From positions 68,684,306-68,748,305 of the forward strand of contig CM068583.1 in assembly GCA_035048485.1 (NCBI GenBank): DNA of 64,000 nt. Direction: 5' to 3'. Source of the stretch: Pteria penguin (Eukaryota; Mollusca; Bivalvia; Pterioida; Pteriidae). Within the stretch, counting starts at the first letter, position 1. Each line of letters opens with the position of its first letter. This document shows, in pieces, positions 10,501 through 22,400 of this stretch. A program made the position numbers and the translations under genes. The notes below the pieces were generated by a model that saw only the letters and a list, made by a program, of their open reading frames with translations, made no database searches and had not been told where the DNA came from.

Positions 10501-12960
10501 TCTGTAGATTTAGTTAACACAAATGATTTAATATATGATAGCATCACTCCGTTATCTACTGCATTATCAACTGTGGAACAGGATTCTGTAAAATCTGATA
10601 CATCTTCCCAAATTGTACCTGTGATAGTAGAAGAATGTAAACCTGATAGAGAGGGACCTGTAGACAGTAAACCTGATGGAGAGGGACCTGTAGACAGTAC
10701 ACCTGATGGAGGAGAACCTGTAGACACTACACCTGATAGAGAGGGACTTGTAGACAGTACACCTGATAGAGAGGGACCTGTAGACAATACACTTGATAGA
10801 GAGGGACCTGTAGACAGTATACCTGATAGAGAGGGACCTGTAGACAGTAAACCTGATGGAGAGGGACCTGTAGACAGTACACCTTATGGAGAGGGACCTG
10901 TAGACAGTAAACCTGATGGAGAACCTGTAGACAGTAAACCTGATGCAGAGGGACCTGTAGACAGTAAACCTGATGGAGAGGGACCTGTAGACAGTAAACC
11001 TGATGCAGAGGGACCTGTAGACAGTAAACCTGATGGAGAGGGACCTGTAGACAGTGTACCTGTTGGAGAGGCACCTGTAGACAGTAAACCTGATGGAGAA
11101 CCTGTAGACAGTACACCTGATAGAGAGAGACCTGTAACCAGTGCACCTGATGGAGAGGGACCTGTTGACAGTGTACCTGTTGGAGAGGCACCTGTAGACA
11201 GTGCACCTGTTGGAGAGGCACCTGTAGACAGTAAATCTGATGGAGAGGGACCTGTAGACAGTAAACCTGATGGAGAAGTCATTACAGAGAGTAAACCTGA
11301 GGTAGAGACACATGCCAATAGTGAATGTGATGAAGAAGTTTCTGCAGAGAGTAAACCTTTTGGAGAGGCACTTGCTGAGAGTGTATCTGATGAAGTGGCA
11401 CCTGCAAAAAGTAAACTCTTAGACAACAAGGAAATTGAAGAATTGTCTATTGAAAATAAACCAGGTTTTAAGACTCCTGTAAAAGGTGAACAAAATTCTA
11501 CGTCACCAGTTGAAATAAAGTCTTCTGTCTCCCCAGTTAAATCACACAAATCCGATGATTCATCACCAGTATTGATCAAACCTAACGTATCATTACCAAC
11601 ATCAAAACCTGATGTTCCTACTAAGCCTTTAGTCTCATTGCCAGCAGTTACTTCAGCAGCAACAAGCAAGTCCGGGTCTACATCTTCAGTAGTAAGTAAA
11701 TCTGGATTATCATCAAGAGGAACTAAAGCTGGAATGCCTTCTCCATTATCAAGTAATCTTGAACCTGAAGTTGAACCACCAACAACAGCTGTTAAATCTG
11801 GAGTAATACCACCCACATCAAGTACACCTAGAGGTACTCCCACCATAGACAGTAAACCTGGAGCTACATCACCCATAGCAAGTAAACCAGGAGTAACACT
11901 ACCATCATTCAGTAAACCTGGAGTAACACCACCCACAGTCAGTAAACCTGGAGAAAAACCACCTACACCAAGTAAAATTGGAGTAACATCACCAACAGCA
12001 AGTAAAACTGGAATTACATCACCAACAGCAAGTAAACCTGATGTTGCACCACTCATAGCAAGCAAATCTGGAATTACATCTCTCACATCAAGTAAATTTG
12101 GAGTTACATCACCCACAGCAAGTAAACCTGGAATAACTTCAACCTCTAAACCAGGAGTTGCAACACCCATAGCAAGTAAGTCTGCAGTTACATCACCTAC
12201 AGCAAGTAAACCAGGAGTTACTCCAACCACAGCAAGTAAGCCTGGAGTAATGTCACCTATAGCAAGTAAACCTGGAGTTACATCACCCATAGCAAGTAAA
12301 CCTGGAATTACTCCACCTACAGCAAGTAAACCAGTAGTTACTCCAACCACATCAAGTAAGCCTGGAGTATTGTCACCCACAGCAAGTAAACCAGGAGTTA
12401 TATTACCCACAGCAAGTAAACCAGGAGTTACTCCAACTACAGCAACTTCAGCAAGTAAGCCTGGAGTATTGTCCCCCACAGCGAGTAAACCTGGAATTAC
12501 TCCAACCACAGCAAGTAAGCCTGGAGTATTGTCACCTACAGCAAGTAAACCTGGAGTTACATCACCCGCTGCAAGTAAACCTGGAATTACTCCACCTACA
12601 GCAAGTAAACCTGGAGTTACTCCAACTACAGCAAGTAAGCCTGGAGTACTGTCACCTACAGCAAGTAAACCTGGAGTTACATCACCTGCAGCAAGTAAAC
12701 CGGGAATCACTCCTCCCTCGACAAGTAAACCTGGAGTTATGCCACCTGCAGTGAGTAAATCTGGAGTTACACCACTTACAGCAAGTAAACCTGGAGTTAC
12801 TTCACCAGTAGCTGTAAAGTCTGGTGGTCTGTTTTCCAAATCTGCTGCTTCATCTGATGTTTCTGCTAAGGCTAGTAGTGCAACAGACCCCAAATCACCA
12901 CCCTCTGCTTCTTCTAGGTCATCTCTAGCTAGCAGTCGTTTACCATGGCTTAAAAAATAA
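7188..12960 (+). CDS. Gene 1: low-complexity decapeptide-repeat protein (spliced, 5' end uncertain)
   Basis: This is a two-exon model: 7188-7598 joined to 10225-12960, intron 7599-10224. Both junctions are phase 0, so the frame passes from ...SDVTE into GGLIGDL.... The joined product is about 1,048 residues if translation starts at the ATG at 7188. Further 5' exons are possible, because that ATG directly follows a good acceptor. Domain order: an Asn/Asp-rich N-terminal exon; a helical, charged segment (residues about 138-195) that looks like the only conserved globular part; an acidic decapeptide block; a linker; and a basic Ser/Thr/Pro decapeptide block ending SSRLPWLKK. I do not recognise the family. 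Composition suggests a largely disordered scaffold or cytoskeletal-type protein, which is inference only. Confidence 0.7.
9480..9840. repeat. Degenerate dispersed repeat, three decayed units
   Basis: Phrases such as 'gatactttacacataggtt' near 9513, 'gatactttgcatataggtc' near 9656 and 'gatttcacatgtagattca' near 9782, each followed by 'ttttcatttgataccatga' or 'ccttgaccttg'-like text. This style of old ~130-150 bp degenerate repeat is frequent in bivalve genomes. Confidence 0.45.
10021..10065. repeat. CA/TA simple repeat
   Basis: A run of (CA)n followed by (TA)n in the gene 1 intron. Confidence 0.9.
10225..12960 (+). CDS. Gene 1 terminal exon with two decapeptide repeat blocks
   Basis: The acceptor is 'actaaatgtttcag' before 10225, and the frame is open to TAA at 12958-12960 (911 codons). 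The opening residues GGLIGDLASMTIYREGYS and LTDQERKLNWERGQVDYLG are followed by KFENIQKKLD. They are charged and probably helical, and are the only part likely to give a homology hit. From 10639 about 26 copies of a 10-residue unit (consensus KPDGEGPVDS) make a very acidic region. From 11851 about 32 copies of another 10-residue unit (consensus SKPGVTSPTA) make a basic, Ser/Thr/Pro-rich region with many S-P/T-P sites. The C-terminus is rich in Ser, with SRLP followed by W and KK. An AATAAA overlaps the stop, and an ATTAAA lies at 13112-13117. The long open frame on the opposite strand is a by-product of 30-bp periodicity. Confidence 0.75.
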   Translation, partial: GGLIGDLASMTIYREGYSKGDQANLTDQERKLNWERGQVDYLGEDKFENIQKKLDVSLQGPPTQSTEYTSSPFSRPNTTDEGANGTPKGMEKSVDLVNTNDLIYDSITPLSTALSTVEQDSVKSDTSSQIVPVIVEECKPDREGPVDSKPDGEGPVDSTPDGGEPVDTTPDREGLVDSTPDREGPVDNTLDREGPVDSIPDREGPVDSKPDGEGPVDSTPYGEGPVDSKPDGEPVDSKPDAEGPVDSKPDGEGPVDSKPDAEGPVDSKPDGEGPVDSVPVGEAPVDSKPDGEPVDSTPDRERPVTSAPDGEGPVDSVPVGEAPVDSAPVGEAPVDSKSDGEGPVDSKPDGEVITESKPEVETHANSECDEEVSAESKPFGEALAESVSDEVAPAKSKLLDNKEIEELSIENKPGFKTPVKGEQNSTSPVEIKSSVSPVKSHKSDDSSPVLIKPNVSLPTSKPDVPTKPLVSLPAVTSAATSKSGSTSSVVSKSGLSSRGTKAGMPSPLSSNLEPEVEPPTTAVKSGVIPPTSSTPRGTPTIDSKPGATSPIASKPGVTLPSFSKPGVTPPTVSKPGEKPPTPSKIGVTSPTASKTGITSPTASKPDVAPLIASKSGITSLTSSKFGVTSPTASKPGITSTSKPGVATPIASKSAVTSPTASKPGVTPTTASKPGVMSPIASKPGVTSPIASKPGITPPTASKPVVTPTTSSKPGVLSPTASKPGVILPTASKPGVTPTTATSASKPGVLSPTASKPGITPTTASKPGVLSPTASKPGVTSPAASKPGITPPTASKPGVTPTTASKPGVLSPTASKPGVTSPAASKPGITPPSTSKPGVMPPAVSKSGVTPLTASKPGVTSPVAVKSGGLFSKSAASSDVSAKASSATDPKSPPSASSRSSLASSRLPWLKK
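10639..11412 (+). repeat. Coding 30-bp repeat block A (KPDGEGPVDS)
   Basis: About 22 well-conserved and 4 decayed units of 30 bp, with occasional 27-bp units lacking one Gly codon (GEPVDS). Length changes are always whole codons, consistent with a maintained reading frame. Decay increases toward the 3' end (EVITES, ETHANS, EVSAES). Confidence 0.9.
11851..12816 (+). repeat. Coding 30-bp repeat block B (SKPGVTSPTA)
   Basis: About 32 units of 30 bp beginning AGTAAACCTGGAGTTAC. Rare indels are in frame (for example TATSASKPG near 12440 and TSTSKPG near 12140). The opening AGTAAACCTG..GGAG is shared with block A, suggesting both grew from one ancestral 30-mer. Confidence 0.9.
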
Positions 12961-13179
12961 ATATTCTAGTGATCTTTTATATATTACTACTTTTAGAGAG
13001 TTTTGCACTCTAAATTATGGAAAACAAATTGATTTTGGACTATTACCTTATCATAATTATATGTGGAAAAATTGTCACGCAGTTTTTCATTTAATCTTAA
13101 ATATATCAGATATTAAAGGTTTCCTCTCTCTGTCCATCTGATCTGTCTGTCTGCCTGTCTGTCAGTCATTATTGTAAAA

Positions 13180-13640
13180 TGGTGTTCTGATGATGATTTA
13201 GACTCAGACCAAATTTGGATATAGACTTCATTATAAAGAGAGGAAGATATGCATTGATTTCCAAGTCCAAATGTCAAGGTCAGGGCATCTGAACGTATGT
13301 AAAATTAGGTAAGACAATTTTGTAAGGACAATAATCCAAGTACCAACATAGATTTAAACCAGATTTGGTTATTCATTAATACTAGATTAGGTAGAGAGAA
13401 GAATGCCTTGGAATTTTTGGATCAGTTGGTCAGAGGTCATAACTGAAAGTGAAAATAGAAAAAGGCTTTAGGTGAACAAAGAAAAACAAGTATAAGACTT
13501 ATAGGCTGCAAAGTGGTGGGGAGGGTTATGTCCTACAAACATTATCTTATTATAGTAAGTTATAGGTCAGGTTTTTCGTTTGGCCAAACTTGACTTACTG
13601 TTGGTGGAGTTATACCCTTATTTGATGTATGTCATTCATT
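13180..13640. repeat. Degenerate bivalve-type dispersed repeat
   Basis: Text of the type 'ctcagaccaaatttggatat', 'aagagaggaagatatgc' and 'aaatgtcaaggtcag', with partial internal repetition ('accagatttggttattcatt', 'tagagagaagaatgcc'). I recognise the style as an old non-coding repeat frequent in bivalve genomes, but cannot name the family. Confidence 0.45.
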
Positions 13641-14466
13641 CAGTTTGCTGGACTTTTTCTAATGCAACATTCAAATAATTAATGAAAGTTGGTATGTGGC
13701 AGTTTGAGTCTCATGTTTCAGGCATTTATACCCCTTCATAGTGCCCCCCCCCCAAAGAAAAAAAAGCTCTTCTTTCTTTGTAATAGATATTTGTTTGGAA
13801 ATTTGTGTGATTCAAGATGTGTTATGGTTTACCTTCTTTTAGCCGGATTTTTGCTAGGTTTTGTAGCTGACATGTATTGCTTATGTATTCTTTCAGGAAT
13901 ATTGTCAGATTGTTTGTTCAACTATATTCTTTATAACACAAATATGAACCAAAATTTGAAAATTTTGACCGGTGTATTCGTTTATGTTTCTTTATGAACT
14001 TTCATATTCATAGATTTATATCACTTATTGGGATCAGGTACTGTTCAGTTATTTGTTTAATATTATATGTTAACTTCAGATGCTTTCACATTGTGATTTT
14101 CTTTGTTTAATGGCTTGTATCATCTTAATTTTTGTTCAGAATTCATATTAGACTTGTTGGTATGTTTCTATGCCTATCGTTCATCTGAGACCATTTTGTT
14201 CTAGGAGGTTTTCAGCCATGCTTTATGATACCAAAAAAAGGATTATTGCCCTTTGATGGAGTCACTATTCCATATATTCTATGGCTTTTTTTGGAAATAT
14301 TGTTGACTATGAAGTTCTACATTTAAAGTTTGACTTTTTCATATTTGATCCATTTTTACAAGAGTAGTTGCCTTTGGTAAGATATAAGTATTCAGGAATT
14401 TTTTTTGACCGTGCATTCAAATGTATAAAAGTATGGCAAGGAGTATCAGTGTAGATTTAAAATGGG

Positions 14467-14605
14467 AACTTAGAGAGGTTATATCAGAAATAGTATGCAG
14501 TATAGTGTAAACATAGAGAAGTTATATCAGAAATAGTATGCAGTATAGTGTATACATAGAGAGGTAATATCAGAAATAGTATGCAGTATAGTGTATACAT
14601 AAATC
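14467..14605. repeat. 43-bp tandem repeat, 3 copies
   Basis: Three near-identical copies containing 'tatcagaaatagtatgcag' and 'tatagtgta'. Confidence 0.85.
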
Positions 14606-15088
14606 TACATTATGTAGTGTTTTAATGTATCTGGTGTAAATGCAATATACTGTTTTTCTGTGTCATTCATTAGTATTACTAGTACATGTATTAGTATTAT
14701 CATCATCATTCATCTGTCTCTTTTATGCTTCAAATGCATTTTTGTTGGGATTTTCTTGTTTTGTTCAGTAATGTATCATTGGGTGTTTTTGGTTTTTATA
14801 GGTTTTAATTATAGATTATATAGATATTTTTTGTCAGTTTTTAAGAGAAGTTGAAAGTTTTGCATTTGGATACAATGTATGTACAAATGTATGTATATAC
14901 ATCATTATTAAGTTCAATTGATAGTTCTCAGCAAATTTATGACCAGAATTGAATACCATTCAGAATGAAACAATGTGATACTAAATGGCTTTGTTTTTAG
15001 ACAATGTTTTCTTTTACCGATAGGGTACTTCATCAATAGATTTGTTTAAATGAATGCTAACTGGCGATTGTTTGGTATTCAGATGTAT

Positions 15089-15310
15089 GAAAACATCGTT
15101 AGGGTACTGTTATAAATGTACAAAACATCGTTAGGGTACTGTACAAAACATCGTTAGGGTACTGTTATAAATGTACAAAACATTGTTAGGGTACTGTTAT
15201 AAATGTACAAAACATCGTTAGAGTACTGTTATAAATGTACAAAACATTGTTAGGGTACTGTTATAAATGTACAAAACATCGTTAGAGTACTGTTATAAAT
15301 GTACATTTGT
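15089..15310. repeat. 32-bp tandem repeat, about 7 copies
   Basis: The unit contains 'tacaaaacatcgttagggta' followed by 'ctgttataaatg'. One copy lacks the 'ttataaatg' part. The TTAGGG inside is not telomeric: it occurs once per 32 bp. Confidence 0.9.
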
Positions 15311-17154
15311 AAAACGAGTACAAACTGATAATTCAAGAACGGTATTGGGTATAGATAGGTACCATGTATCTGTATTCAACCCTGTTTTTAACCCCATTCG
15401 GTGATGGCAACATAAAAATCACAGATAAAATCAAATGCAGATAAATGTGTGATGTATCATGGTGCATTTAAAAATTGTTTCCAATGAATATTGAAACCTA
15501 TACGGGACACTTGTTTCTTCATTGCTTTTGTTCTGTCGATGAGAAAAAAAAACAAAACATTGTATATTAAACATAGATTATTTTCTCTTGATTATTGATT
15601 GGAAATAGTAATGATTTACCAGAGAAAATATTTAACATAATTTTTTTTCTCCTGTTGAATACTATCATTATTTCCTTATTTTTAATTTCAAATAGTTTTT
15701 ATTAATAGAAAGCTCGTGCTCAATTTTAATTGAATTTAAAAGTTGAAACACTGCAAAATGATTATGTCAACTTTTATGTTTCTAGTTGTTACGTAATGTG
15801 CCGATGAATAGTGATGTTTGTGATTGGAGTATTTACATCCCTTTCCTATGAGTCTTACTGCTGTATATATGTGCTTTCTGAATTCATTTAATCTAACCCT
15901 GATTAGACATTCTTACGTTATGTTTGCTGTGTCAGCATATATATTGTGTATTCATTTCAGTTGCAGAGTTTCTCATGCCAAGATGACATTTATTTTTTTT
16001 TTTTACTATTAGCTTTATTATCTTATTTCTGTTATGTTTCATGAGTGTATAAAGCATTAATGATAAAACTGAAATGAATTGAAGCGGAAATGAAACCAAA
16101 GTATCTGAGCAATCAGGGACCACATGTAGCAAAGTCAGTCAAGTGTTAACACTCTCACTATTTTAAAGTCATGTTATTCAAGCAGTTTTGTGATAATTTG
16201 TCTGTTCTTTATCCACTATTTTCAGCTCTGTTTGGTTGGTTAAATATTGAATATTGATATTTAATGTCTTGGAGTGATTGTTGCTCAGATTCTTGTTTGT
16301 TTAAAAAATAATCAGTCCAGTGCATGAGAGATGATGGAATTAATACCTCTTTGTCTCCATTCTCACAAAAATGTATACACTTTCAGTTGACATAAACAGT
16401 TATATTACAAACTAAATCTATGAAAAGAGTTGATAAATTCAGTTGTTTTATTAATTGATTTTGTCTCTTGCACTGGGGTGGTTTTACTTTTCCAGGAATT
16501 TTGTGACTTTACTAATCCTTAAATTCTTTTTATATTTTTAGTTTGAAAAATGTACCAGGACTGTTCGTGATGACCAGACAATCGGAAGGCGACATGTGAC
16601 CACATGTTGTTTGTGGAAAATGCATTTTCTGTCTGTAATGTCTAAAAGCTTTCTATAGATGTTTCGATATCATTCAGTTTTATTTTCTTAAAGACATCTG
16701 GTGGGTTATTACAATTAGCAATTTAAATGTATTGAAATGAAATACATGTGTAGTTAATATCTATGACAGAATTATACACAACTGGCCATAAAATCATTGA
16801 TTTCATTCCTGATCATAGAAATCTAATCTTTGTGAACTAGAGATTTATATATATAAATATTTATATATATTGAGAGAACAAAACAGAACAAAAGGTCAAA
16901 TAAATGAGTAAGTGGAATACATTCTGTCCTTTGTTATGACTTAACTGTGTGTTATTGAATGTGGTGCATTTTGTTGTATGTGGTGTTACTGCTTTAAACA
17001 TGACTGTAAGAGAAGTTTGGCAGAGCATGCACACATATGCAGTAAATGATTAGGATGTTTTGCTATGGAAGATAAACTAATGAATAATTTACAATGGTTA
17101 CGGCGACCAGAGTCTTTTCTTATTTTACATTTCATTCCCCAATAGTTTCAATGA

Positions 17155-17465
17155 TACAATATGATCATGTAACACTGCTGTGATTTGATAGTATTCATTT
17201 GTGTAACACAGTTATTTGACAGTATTCATTTATGTAACACTGTTATTTGACAGTATTTGTTATGTAACACTGCTGTGATTTGACAGTATTTGTTATGTAA
17301 CACTGCTGTGATTTGACAGTATTTGTTATGTAACACTGCTGTGATTTGACAGTATTTGTTATGTAACAATGCTGTGATATGACAGTATTCATTTATGTAA
17401 CACTGTTGTGATTGGACAGTATTTGTTATGTAACACTGCTGTGATTTGACAGTATTTTTATGCAT
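17155..17465. repeat. 33-bp tandem repeat, about 9 copies
   Basis: The unit contains 'tatgtaacactgctgtgatt' followed by 'tgacagtatttgt'. The first copies are more diverged. The reverse frame is open only because the period is a multiple of three. Confidence 0.9.
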
Positions 17466-17982
17466 GTTGTTAGTCCCTGTTTGGTCCTCCAGAATTTCAT
17501 AACTTGCATAAATTAATTTGTTTCATTCTGAGGTGCTTTTCTTTGCAATAAATTTTTGAATGTGTAAAATATTTGTAGTTTCCATTAGAACCTGTGTTAT
17601 CTATTTTTCATTATTCAAGTAAAGTATTCACAAAAGGTATCCATTTCAATTACAAATGACAAACACATCTTATTATCATAATTTTTGACATATCTCCGAG
17701 AAAATGTAACCATATTATTTGTACATTATATGTGTATTTGATTTTACTACATGTATTTACACTCCAAATGTGGAAGATAAGTCCTTCTCTAAAGTGAAAA
17801 CATAGCTGTAATGCTTTAATTCCTCTGTATAGGGTCTACCTTGTCAGTTGTTTAGCTTTATTACTCTTCTTAAAATTAGAACATGTACTTTCATTCTACA
17901 AATCATTTTCTAGAGTGTACATTATTTTGTTTAAGTAATGTGTTAACAGATAGAAGCTATGGTAAAGAATTCTTGTGGTATC

Positions 17983-18040
17983 TTTGTAAAACAAGGCCTT
18001 GTGTTTGGGTGTTTGTAAAACAAGGCCTTGTGTTTGGGTG
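17983..18040. repeat. Perfect 29-bp tandem duplication
   Basis: Two identical copies of a 29-bp unit carrying the palindrome CAAGGCCTTG. Confidence 0.9.
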
Positions 18041-19070
18041 TTCATTATACATGTAGATCTATATTACTTATAGTATAAGAGAATGCAGTAATGTGAATGG
18101 TTCAGTATCTTAGGTAACATTTTCATGATCTACTAAAATTGTTTTGAATATCTTTAATACGCTCAGGCTTCAGTTGAATGTTTCTTGTGTGTAAATACCC
18201 CAATCCATGTAATGGGTATTGTTACTAAATCCAGGTATTCTTCACATGATTAAGAAAAAAGAAATCAATGAAGTTAAAGAATTATCCATGCATCCTGAAT
18301 AAGTAACCTTTGATCTTTTGTATCAGATTATTTATTATAACCACTATGCCGGTGTCACTTCTGGTGGACTGATAGTCCCTGAGGGCATCATAAGTCTAGT
18401 TTTCAGTGCTTTTTTACTTGCGTGAAGTATATACGTAAAATTTTCAGTAATGAAATTTTGTAAATTCCAATAAACTTAGGAGTATCTCCCTTATGCATAG
18501 CTCTGTCCTTAGATTGATTGTTTGGCTCACTTTTTCGGCCACTTTGGTTTTGTCTCTGCTCTTATGATATTTAAATATTATTAGAATTCCATTCAGTCGG
18601 CCATGAGCATCCCTGAAGAGACATAAGTTGTTCAAATGTGCATCTGGTGTACACAAAATTATTACGTAGATATGTTCTAATACTTTTTATAGTTTAATAG
18701 TTTAATCACAATTGCAGTCCACCCCTATTTTTGTGTATTCCAGGACTCAGTATCTGTAACGTTATATAGTGTAATGTAGAACATGATCTTGATATATCTG
18801 TTATTTACATAGTAGTGGTACCATTTATAAGGTGACGCCATGCTCGTACATGTACTAATTTCTGGTGGTTGATATAAGAGTCATAATGCAGTGATGACAT
18901 TCATAATATATATCCTAGCATAATACACCATGTATAAAGATTGTGTATCATGTGCTCCTGCCAGTGCTAGTTGTTGACGTATGACTGATTATAGCGGCAA
19001 ATATGGAGTGTTGTTAGTGTACTGGTTATATTAATTAAATGTTATACTTCATTCTTTCGTGTCCATTCAG

Positions 19071-19137
19071 TTGTGATGAGACGAGCAGGAGCTTTATTTC
19101 TCCAAGGAACAGGTTTCTCCAGACTGCATGACTATAC
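19071..19137 (+). CDS. Weak candidate exon (67 bp)
   Basis: The acceptor 'ttctttcgtgtccattcag' precedes 19071 and a GTAAGT donor starts at 19138. One frame is open across it (VMRRAGALFLQGTGFSR). No partner exon or known domain is visible, and the next downstream sequence is satellite. It may be a non-coding RNA exon or chance. Confidence 0.2.
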
Positions 19138-19454
19138 GTAAGTGGTTGGAAACTAACATGTTACAGTTTGTCTAAAACTGGTTAAAGGAAGCGTTACTTG
19201 CCATCTAACCAACCTATATATGATTATAGAGCTATAAAGATCACATAGTCTAATAGTGTTAAGCAGATGAGATGCACCTGGACATCACAAGTCAACTTCC
19301 AAGCTAATGTGGGTGTTCATTTAGATGAGTAGAGGCTAACCGATATCTAATTACAGGACATACATGAAACCCAGTGGGTGTAGTGAGCTCAGTGTTGTGA
19401 TGTGGTGATATAAATGCAATATCATAGCCATCATTAACCACTTCCATATCTTTC

Positions 19455-22400
19455 AACGCACAGACTCTAAGTTAACCACTGCCAAATGCTCCATCTTACA
19501 GGCTGTATGTTAACCACTGCCAAATGCTCCATCTTACAGACTGTATGTTATCCACTGCCAAATGCTCCATTTTATAGGCTGTATGTTAACCACTGCCATG
19601 TACTTCATTGTGCAGACTGTATGTTAACCACTGCGATATGCTCCATCTTACAGGCTGTATGTTAACCACTGCCATGTACTTCATTGTACAGGCTGTATGT
19701 TAACCACTGCCATGTACTTTATTGTACAGACTGTGTGTTAACCACTGCCATGTACTTCATTGTACAGACTGTATGTTAACCACTGCCGAATGCTCCATCT
19801 TACAGGCTGTATGTTAAACACTGCCATGTACTTCATTGTACAGGCTGTATGTTAACCACTGCCATGTACTTTATTGTACAGACTGTGTGTTAACCACTGC
19901 CATGTACTTCATTGTACAGACTGTATGTTAACCACTGCCGAATGCTCCATCTTACAGGCTGTATGTTAAACACTGCCATGTACTTCATTGTACAGGCTGT
20001 ATGTTAACCACTGCCATGTACTTTATTGTACAGGCTGTATGTTAACCACTGCCATGTTCTTCATTGTACAGACTGTATGTCTACCACTGCCGAATGCTCC
20101 ATCTTACAGGCTGTATGTTAACCACTGCCATGTATTTCATTGTACAGACTGTGTGTTAACCACTGTCATGTACTTCATTGTACGGACTGTATGTTAACCA
20201 CTGCCATGTACTTCATTGTACAGACTGTGTGTTAACCACTGTCATGTACTTCATTGTACAGGCTGTATGTTAACCACTGCCATGTACTTCATTGTGCAGA
20301 CTGTATGTTAACCACTGCCGAATGCTCCATCTTACAGGCTGTATGTTAACCACTACCGAATGCTCCATCATACAGGCTGTATATTAAACACTGCTATGCA
20401 CTTCATTGTACAGACTGTGTGTTAACCACTGTCATGTACTTCATTGTACGGACTGTAATTAACCACTGCCATGTACTTCATTGTACAGACTGTGTGTTAA
20501 CCACTGTCATGTACTTCATTGTAAAGACTGTATGTTAACCACTACCGAATGCTCCATCTTACAGGCTGTGTGTTAACCACTGCCAAATGCTCCATCTTAC
20601 AGGCTGTATGTTAACCACTGCCATGTACTTCATTGTGCAGACTGTATGTTAACCACTGCCATGTACGTCATTGTACAGACTGTGTGTTAACCACTGTCAT
20701 GTACTTCATTGTACGGATTGTATGTTAACCACTGCCATGTACTTCATTGTACAGACTGTGTGTTAACCACTGCCATATACTTCATTGTACAGACTGTATG
20801 TTAACCACTGCCAAATGCTCCATCTTACAGGCTGTGTGTTAACCACTGCCAAATGCTCCATCTTACAGGCTGTATGTTAACCACCGTCATGTACTTCATT
20901 GTGCAGACTGTATGTTAACCACTGCCATGTACGTCATTTTACAGACTGTGTGTTAACCACTGTCATGTACTTTATTGTACGGATTGTATGTTAACCACTG
21001 CCATGTACTTCATTGTGCAGACTGTATGTTAACCACTGCGATATGCTCCATCTTACAGGCTGTATGTTAACCACTGCCATGTACTTCATTGTACAGGCTG
21101 TATGTTAACCACTGCCATGTACTTTATTGTACAGACTGTGTGTTAACCACTGCCATGTACTTCATTGTACAGACTGTATGTTAACCACTGCCGAATGCTC
21201 CATCTTACAGGCTGTATGTTAAACACTGCCATGTACTTCATTGTACAGGCTGTATGTTAACCACTGCCATGTACTTTATTGTACAGACTGTGTGTTAACC
21301 ACTGCCATGTACTTCATTGTACAGACTGTATGTTAACCACTGCCGAATGCTCCATCTTACAGGCTGTATGTTAAACACTGCCATGTACTTCATTGTACAG
21401 GCTGTATGTTAACCACTGCCATGTACTTTATTGTACAGGCTGTATGTTAACCACTGCCATGTTCTTCATTGTACAGACTGTATGTCTACCACTGCCGAAT
21501 GCTCCATCTTACAGGCTGTATGTTAACCACTGCCATGTATTTCATTGTACAGACTGTGTGTTAACCACTGTCATGTACTTCATTGTACGGACTGTATGTT
21601 AACCACTGCCATGTACTTCATTGTACAGACTGTGTGTTAACCACTGTCATGTACTTCATTGTACAGGCTGTATGTTAACCACTGCCATGTACTTCATTGT
21701 GCAGACTGTATGTTAACCACTGCCGAATGCTCCATCTTACAGGCTGTATGTTAACCACTACCGAATGCTCCATCATACAGGCTGTATATTAAACACTGCT
21801 ATGCACTTCATTGTACAGACTGTGTGTTAACCACTGTCATGTACTTCATTGTACGGACTGTAATTAACCACTGCCATGTACTTCATTGTACAGACTGTGT
21901 GTTAACCACTGTCATGTACTTCATTGTAAAGACTGTATGTTAACCACTACCGAATGCTCCATCTTACAGGCTGTGTGTTAACCACTGCCAAATGCTCCAT
22001 CTTACAGGCTGTATGTTAACCACTGCCATGTACTTCATTGTGCAGACTGTATGTTAACCACTGCCATGTACGTCATTGTACAGACTGTGTGTTAACCACT
22101 GTCATGTACTTCATTGTACGGATTGTATGTTAACCACTGCCATGTACTTCATTGTACAGACTGTGTGTTAACCACTGCCATATACTTCATTGTACAGACT
22201 GTATGTTAACCACTGCCAAATGCTCCATCTTACAGGCTGTGTGTTAACCACTGCCAAATGCTCCATCTTACAGGCTGTATGTTAACCACCGTCATGTACT
22301 TCATTGTGCAGACTGTATGTTAACCACTGCCATGTACGTCATTTTACAGACTGTGTGTTAACCACTGTCATGTACTTTATTGTACGGATTGTATGTTAAC

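Larger units (their letters stand above)
12961..19454. other. 3' flank of gene 1, AT-rich intergenic
   Basis: Probable 3' UTR then intergenic DNA. It contains the small repeats listed separately, a poly-C run near 13745, a pyrimidine (CTGT)n patch near 13135-13165, and one weak candidate exon at 19071. No other convincing coding sequence was seen. Confidence 0.5.

Noticed and set aside
10884..12893. 669-codon reverse-strand ORF opposite gene 1
   Set aside because: A shadow caused by 30-bp periodicity on the coding strand; the forward frame has splice sites, an acidic/basic domain logic and a proper stop.
13689..13997. 102-codon hydrophobic forward ORF
   Set aside because: Begins around a poly-C tract and is AT-rich Phe/Leu/Tyr read-through with no conserved motif.
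15089..15310. Telomere-like TTAGGG motifs
   Set aside because: One per 32-bp unit, never in tandem.
16542..16660. Possible terminal exon after 'ttatatttttag' (frame starting FEKCTRTVRDD)
   Set aside because: Only an acceptor supports it; the product has no recognisable domain and no partner exon in phase could be identified.
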